From contig NZ_JAUSZJ010000002.1 in the NCBI RefSeq assembly GCF_030817475.1, positions 6,276,626-6,340,625 of the forward strand: DNA of 64,000 bases, read 5' to 3'. Source of the DNA: Streptomyces sp. V2I9 (GTDB taxonomy: Bacteria; Actinomycetota; Actinomycetes; Streptomycetales; Streptomycetaceae). Made by a program: the position numbers and the translations under genes. The notes under the pieces are model-generated. The model had not been told where the DNA came from. It did not search any database and saw only the letters and a list, made by a program, of their open reading frames with translations. Of the stretch, positions 60,613-64,000 are shown in pieces. Position 1 is the stretch's first letter. Every line of letters starts with the position of its first letter.

Positions 60613-61130
60613 CCGCCCGCACCCGGCACCTGGGCGGCTGGGCCGTTCTGCTCGCCGCCGCCCTGGTCTGCGGACTGGGAGCCTGGTCGTACGGGCAGGC
60701 GCGCGGCGACAGCTCCCTGTCCTACGCGAAGGCCCGCGACACCGCGCTGGCCGAGGGCCGACGGCACCTCGCCACGCTGAACAGCCTGGACGGCACGGAC
60801 GCGAAGCGGGTCGACACCGGGCTGCGGGCCTGGCTGGACTCCTCCACCGGACCGCTGCACGACCAGCTGGAGCGGACCCGGAAGGCCGACGCGAAGTCCC
60901 TGACGACAGCGGGCGACACGGCCGAGGGCAAGGTCACGTCGGCGGCGCTCACCGCGCTGGACGAGCGCACGGGCACGGCGGAGCTGATCGCCACCGTGGA
61001 CGTCCAGGTCACCCCGCGCTCCGGCGCGGCCGGCACCCAGCGCAAACGGTTCGGCGCGACCCTCGCCCGTACGGCCGACGGCTGGAAGGTCAAGGCGCTC
61101 ACCGCGATAGGAACGGACGGCGGCCGATGA
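60609..61130 (+). CDS. Mce-associated membrane protein, type A copy 1
   Basis: 173-residue protein with one N-terminal helix (WAVLLAAALVCGLGAWSYG) and an extracytoplasmic domain of the NTF2-like Mce-associated (Mas) type (SLSYAKARDTALAEGRRHL, then ALTALDERTGTAELIATVDV). It aligns by eye with the product at 61822. Such proteins stabilise mycobacterial Mce complexes. Overlaps: GTGA with mceF and ATGA with the next gene. Confidence 0.85.
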   Translation: MTARTRHLGGWAVLLAAALVCGLGAWSYGQARGDSSLSYAKARDTALAEGRRHLATLNSLDGTDAKRVDTGLRAWLDSSTGPLHDQLERTRKADAKSLTTAGDTAEGKVTSAALTALDERTGTAELIATVDVQVTPRSGAAGTQRKRFGATLARTADGWKVKALTAIGTDGGR

Positions 61131-61762
61131 CGCGGCACGGAGGAGTGACCACGGTCGACGGCGGGACCGCCGTCGAACCCGGAACCGGTGTCCCGGAGGC
61201 GGAGGCGGAGGCGGAGACGCAGAGGCCCGGTCCGGGGCCGGACAGCGGTGCGGACGCGTCGTCCCGCCGGTGGCCGCGCGTGCTCGGCGCCCTGCTGGCG
61301 GTCGCCCTCGTCGCCGCCGGGGGTGTCCTGTACGCCGAGGGACGCCAGCTCCGAGACACCCCGGCCACGGCGAACCTCGCCCTCACCGACGCGGCGGCGA
61401 CCACCCGCGTCACCGGCGACGTCAGCAGCGCCCTGGCGAAGATCTTCTCGTACGCCCCCGGCTCCACCGCCACCACGCGGGCGGCGGCGAAGCAGGTGCT
61501 GACGGGCAAGGCGCTCCAGCAGTACGCGGCGCTGTTCGGCCAGGTGGAGCGACAGTCCGCCGACCAGAAGCTGACGCTCACCAGCGAGGTCGTCCGGGCC
61601 GGCGTGACCCGGCTGACCGACGACAGCGCCCACCTCCTGGTCTTCCTCGACCAGGTCTATGAGCGGCAGGGCCGCGCACCCACCACCGCCGCGGCGCAGC
61701 TCACGGTGACCGCTGAACTGCGCGACGGACGCTGGTGGATCGTGGAGATCGGCTCCACATGA
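61127..61762 (+). CDS. Mce-associated membrane protein, type B copy 1
   Basis: 211-residue protein with an acidic N-terminal tail containing EAEAEAE, a transmembrane helix (LGALLAVALVAAGGVLYA) and a Mas-type domain (NLALTDAAATTRVTGDVSSA, IFSYAPGS, LLVFLDQVYERQG, RWWIVEIGS). It matches the protein at 62501 over its full outer domain. Coding repeats of GGAGGC (61196-61217) give the Glu-Ala run. Confidence 0.85.
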   Translation: MTRHGGVTTVDGGTAVEPGTGVPEAEAEAETQRPGPGPDSGADASSRRWPRVLGALLAVALVAAGGVLYAEGRQLRDTPATANLALTDAAATTRVTGDVSSALAKIFSYAPGSTATTRAAAKQVLTGKALQQYAALFGQVERQSADQKLTLTSEVVRAGVTRLTDDSAHLLVFLDQVYERQGRAPTTAAAQLTVTAELRDGRWWIVEIGST

Positions 61763-61821
61763 CGGCGGACCGGAGGCGACGGCACACCGGTCCGGTTCGG
61801 CAGGCAGGGGAGAGGCACCAC

Positions 61822-62448
61822 ATGGCACGGCAGCGGACGGCGACAGCGAAGACCGAGAGCGGCGAGACCGCTGAGAACAGCGGGAACGCCGGGACGACCG
61901 GCGGCACCGAACGCTCCGGAACGGCACGGACGAGAGCGGGGAACCCGCTGCTGCTCGCCGCGCTGGCCCTGGTGGTCTGCGCGGCCGGAGCGGCGGGCTG
62001 GGGCGGCTGGCAGCGCTACCAGGCCGCGAACGACGACGCGGCGTCCTTCGCGCAGGCGCGCGACGACGCGCTGGCGGCGGGGGAGCAGGCCGTGCAGAAC
62101 ATGAACACCCTGGACCACACGTCGCTGGAGCAGGGGCTCGACAGCTGGGAGCAGTCCACCACCGGTGACCTGCACCGCCAACTCGTCGACGGACGTGACG
62201 CGTTCGCCAAGCAGATCGCCGAGGCGAAGACGGTCAGCACGGCGAAGGTCCTCTCCGGCGCGGTGACCGAGCTGGACGAACGGGCGGGCCGCGCGGGGGT
62301 GATGGTCGCCCTGCGCGTCACCGTCACCGCCCCCGAGGGCGAACCGGCGGTGAAGGAGAGCCGGTTGCTCGGCAGCCTCACCCGGACCTCCGAGGGGTGG
62401 AAGCTCAGCGCGCTGGGCCAGGCTCCCGTCGGCGCCACGGCCGGCTGA
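61822..62448 (+). CDS. Mce-associated membrane protein, type A copy 2
   Basis: 208-residue protein with a polar N-terminal tail, a helix (PLLLAALALVVCAAGAAGW) and a Mas-type domain (SFAQARDDALAAGEQAVQNM, then AVTELDERAGRAGVMVALRV) homologous to the 60609 product. GGGGAGAGG six bases before the ATG at 61822 favours this start; the ATG at 61759 overlaps the previous stop (ATGA) and would add 21 residues. Confidence 0.82.
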   Translation: MARQRTATAKTESGETAENSGNAGTTGGTERSGTARTRAGNPLLLAALALVVCAAGAAGWGGWQRYQAANDDAASFAQARDDALAAGEQAVQNMNTLDHTSLEQGLDSWEQSTTGDLHRQLVDGRDAFAKQIAEAKTVSTAKVLSGAVTELDERAGRAGVMVALRVTVTAPEGEPAVKESRLLGSLTRTSEGWKLSALGQAPVGATAG

Positions 62449-62500
62449 CCCCGGTATCCGCACCCGCCCCGCCCTGTACGCCCCGGAGAGGAACCACCCC

Positions 62501-63295
62501 ATGTCGACGACCCGCCACCTCGTCAACCGCCGCCGCCGGATGGCCACGACGCCCTCACGAACGGGAGCCGAGACGGAACCGGGCGGCGTGCTGACCACCG
62601 CAGCGCCGGAGGGCGACACCGCCGCCGACCGCGCCACGGACCCGGACCCGGCCGGTACCGCCGAAGCCGGAACCGAAGCCGGAACCGGAGCCGGAGCCGG
62701 AGCCGGAGCCGACCCCAGTTCCGCCGGCGACACCTCTGCGGACACACCCCGTGCCGAGGCGTCCCGGCCCGGCCGCTCCCGCCTCCGCGTCACGCTGCCC
62801 GCCGTGCTCTGCACCCTCACCGTGCTCCTGGGAGCCTTCGCCGTCTGGGCGTTCACCTCCGCCGACCGCCTCCGCGACGAGCCGGCCCGGCAGAACAGCG
62901 CGCTCACCGACATCGGCCGGACCAGCGAGGTGAAGGGCCGCATCAGCGAGGCGGTCGGCGCGGTGTTCTCGTACGACTACGCCTCGCCCGCCCGGGCCGA
63001 CCGTGCCGCGAGCACCTATCTGACCGGCCGCGCGGTGCAGCAGCACAAGGACATGCTCGCCGACGTCCGGGAGCAGGCTCCGAAGCAGAAGCTGGTCCTC
63101 ACCACCACCGTGACCGAGAGCGGGGTCGAGTTCCTCGACGGCGACCGCGCCCGGCTGCTGGTCTTCGCCGACCAGAGCAACACCCGTACCGGCAAGGACG
63201 AGGAGACGACGTACGCGGCGGCCATGTTCGCCGTGGACGCCGTCCGCCGCGGGGACACCTGGCTGATCGCCGCCATCGACACGTTCACCCGCTGA
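62501..63295 (+). CDS. Mce-associated membrane protein, type B copy 2
   Basis: 264-residue protein with a long low-complexity cytoplasmic tail that includes an AEAGTEAGTGAGAGAGA-like run, a helix (LPAVLCTLTVLLGAFAVWAF) and a Mas-type domain (NSALTDIGRTSEVKGRISEA, VFSYDYAS, LLVFADQSNTRTG) homologous to the 61127 product. A 52-bp gap precedes it, and the transglycosylase gene follows after 15 bp. Confidence 0.85.
   Translation: MSTTRHLVNRRRRMATTPSRTGAETEPGGVLTTAAPEGDTAADRATDPDPAGTAEAGTEAGTGAGAGAGADPSSAGDTSADTPRAEASRPGRSRLRVTLPAVLCTLTVLLGAFAVWAFTSADRLRDEPARQNSALTDIGRTSEVKGRISEAVGAVFSYDYASPARADRAASTYLTGRAVQQHKDMLADVREQAPKQKLVLTTTVTESGVEFLDGDRARLLVFADQSNTRTGKDEETTYAAAMFAVDAVRRGDTWLIAAIDTFTR
62663..62711 (+). 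repeat. Hexanucleotide repeat GCCGGA within a coding region
   Basis: Tandem and slightly degenerate GCCGGA/ACCGGA/ACCGAA units coding for an Ala/Gly/Glu/Thr tail. It is a likely site of slippage length variation in the cytoplasmic tail of the Mas protein. Confidence 0.7.
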
Positions 63296-63310
63296 GCGAA
63301 GGGAACCGAC

Positions 63311-64000
63311 ATGAGCTTCAACCGCACGGTGCGGCGTCGGCTCGGCACCACGGCCACCGCTCTCGCCGCGATGACCGCGCTGACCGCGTCACAGGCTCCC
63401 GGCTTCACGGCGCCCGAGCCCCGGAAGGAGAAGGCGGCGTCCTCGGACGACGTCCTGTGGAGCGAGGTGCCGGGCGACGACGCGTACCACACCGAGCTGC
63501 CGCCCCTGGAATCCCCCGAGCCCCCCGCGCCCCTGAAACCCGGCACGAAACCCGACCCTCTCGTGGCCCGCGCCTGGTCGGAGGCGGGCATCCCGGCCAC
63601 CGTGCTGGCCGCCTACCGCAAGGCCGAGAAGACCGTGGGCCGCGGGGATCCGGGATGCGGGCTGCCGTGGCAGCTGCTCGCGGCGATCGGCAAGGTCGAG
63701 TCCGGCCAGGCGTCCGGCGGGCGGGTCGACAAGCGCGGGACGACGCTCTCCCCGATCCTCGGCCCCGCGCTCGACGGCAACGGCTTCGCCCTGATCCGGG
63801 ACACCGACGACGGGGCGTACGACGGCGACCGCACCTTCGACCGGGCCGTCGGGCCGATGCAGTTCATCCCCTCCACCTGGGCGAACTGGGGCGCGGACGG
63901 CAACGGCGACGGCCGGAAGAGCCCCCACAACATCTACGACGCGGCGCTCGCCGCCGGCCGCTACCTCTGCGCCGGCACCCGCGACCTGACCCGCCCGGCC
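63311..64000 (+). CDS. Lytic murein transglycosylase (SLT-type), 3' end beyond window
   Basis: At least 230 residues, open to the right edge. It has a signal peptide (TTATALAAMTALTASQAP), a Pro/Glu-rich linker, then a transglycosylase domain with LPWQLLAAIGKVESG (catalytic Glu in KVESG), AVGPMQFIPSTWANWGADGN and NIYDAALAAGRYLCAG. It would cleave peptidoglycan glycan strands. It starts 15 bp after the last Mas gene with AAGGGAA-type ribosome signal, so it appears to belong to the mce operon and could open the wall locally for the complex (inference). Confidence 0.9.
   Translation, partial: MSFNRTVRRRLGTTATALAAMTALTASQAPGFTAPEPRKEKAASSDDVLWSEVPGDDAYHTELPPLESPEPPAPLKPGTKPDPLVARAWSEAGIPATVLAAYRKAEKTVGRGDPGCGLPWQLLAAIGKVESGQASGGRVDKRGTTLSPILGPALDGNGFALIRDTDDGAYDGDRTFDRAVGPMQFIPSTWANWGADGNGDGRKSPHNIYDAALAAGRYLCAGTRDLTRPA

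Noticed and set aside
62663..62711. Repeat array considered as a CRISPR
   Set aside because: Units are six bases, tandem and in frame within a gene, with no spacers and no cas genes nearby.
1..64000. Mobile elements, integrases, tRNA-linked attachment sites
   Set aside because: No transposase, recombinase, tRNA gene or terminal repeats were recognised anywhere in the window.

Overview
The window is about 64 kb of very GC-rich actinobacterial chromosome, almost certainly Streptomyces. The support is the third-position GC bias, many GTG starts, chains of ATGA/GTGA overlaps, a conservon (cvnABCDE), an XRE-DUF397 pair, DUF574-type methyltransferase, a PucR-type regulator, and a complete Mce/YrbE lipid-importer operon. 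No rRNA, tRNA, insertion sequence, phage gene or CRISPR array was found. The layout looks like ordinary chromosomal accessory and semi-core regions.

Layout, left to right. (1) 1-4.5 kb: a truncated response regulator (minus), an NB-ARC/TPR STAND ATPase, and a GT-B-like protein of unknown role. (2) 4.6-8.2 kb: two P450s in tandem, one CYP157-like with the K-helix Arg replaced by Trp and one CYP154-like and canonical, plus an ATP-grasp protein. (3) 8.3-15.6 kb: choline-to-glycine-betaine synthesis (betB, betA) joined to a glycine betaine ABC importer (ATPase, double-length permease, lipoprotein). (4) 15.6-19.9 kb, minus strand: a third, canonical P450, a small protein, and a secreted/membrane protein coupled to a von Willebrand A protein. 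(5) 20.2-24.5 kb: xylose catabolism (xylB and xylA divergent) with a ROK repressor; repeated TTTGTT-type operator candidates lie between xylA and xylB. (6) 24.6-26.5 kb: DUF305, DUF3105 and a small exported protein. (7) 26.6-28.8 kb: FUSC-type exporter with a coupled MarR regulator. (8) 29.4-34.1 kb: conservon cvnA-E, whose P450 also lacks the K-helix motif. (9) 34.2-39.2 kb: GH4 glycosidase, HATPase, XRE/DUF397 pair, DUF574 methyltransferase, YchJ/SEC-C-type protein.

(10) 39.3-44.5 kb, minus strand: a probable operon SCP2 - acyl-CoA dehydrogenase - ATP-grasp - DHA2-type efflux pump with an unusual C-terminal winged-helix-like extension. It is headed by a striking 34-bp double palindrome that looks like two adjacent TetR-type operators. 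(11) 44.7-64 kb: a PucR-type regulator, three secreted proteins (the last DUF6801-like), then the Mce operon: ATPase, two YrbE permeases, six Mce proteins, four Mce-associated proteins arranged A-B-A'-B', and a lytic transglycosylase that runs off the right edge.

The items most worth a second look are the two P450s with altered K-helix motifs in different contexts (one inside a conservon, one in a stand-alone CYP157/CYP154/ATP-grasp operon), the SCP2/ACAD/ATP-grasp/efflux operon with its double operator, the duplicated Mce-associated gene pair with the missing Mce lipobox, and CTTG/CAAG palindromes shared by the PucR, secreted-protein and mce upstream regions. Family names rest on motif recognition by eye. 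No database search was possible.
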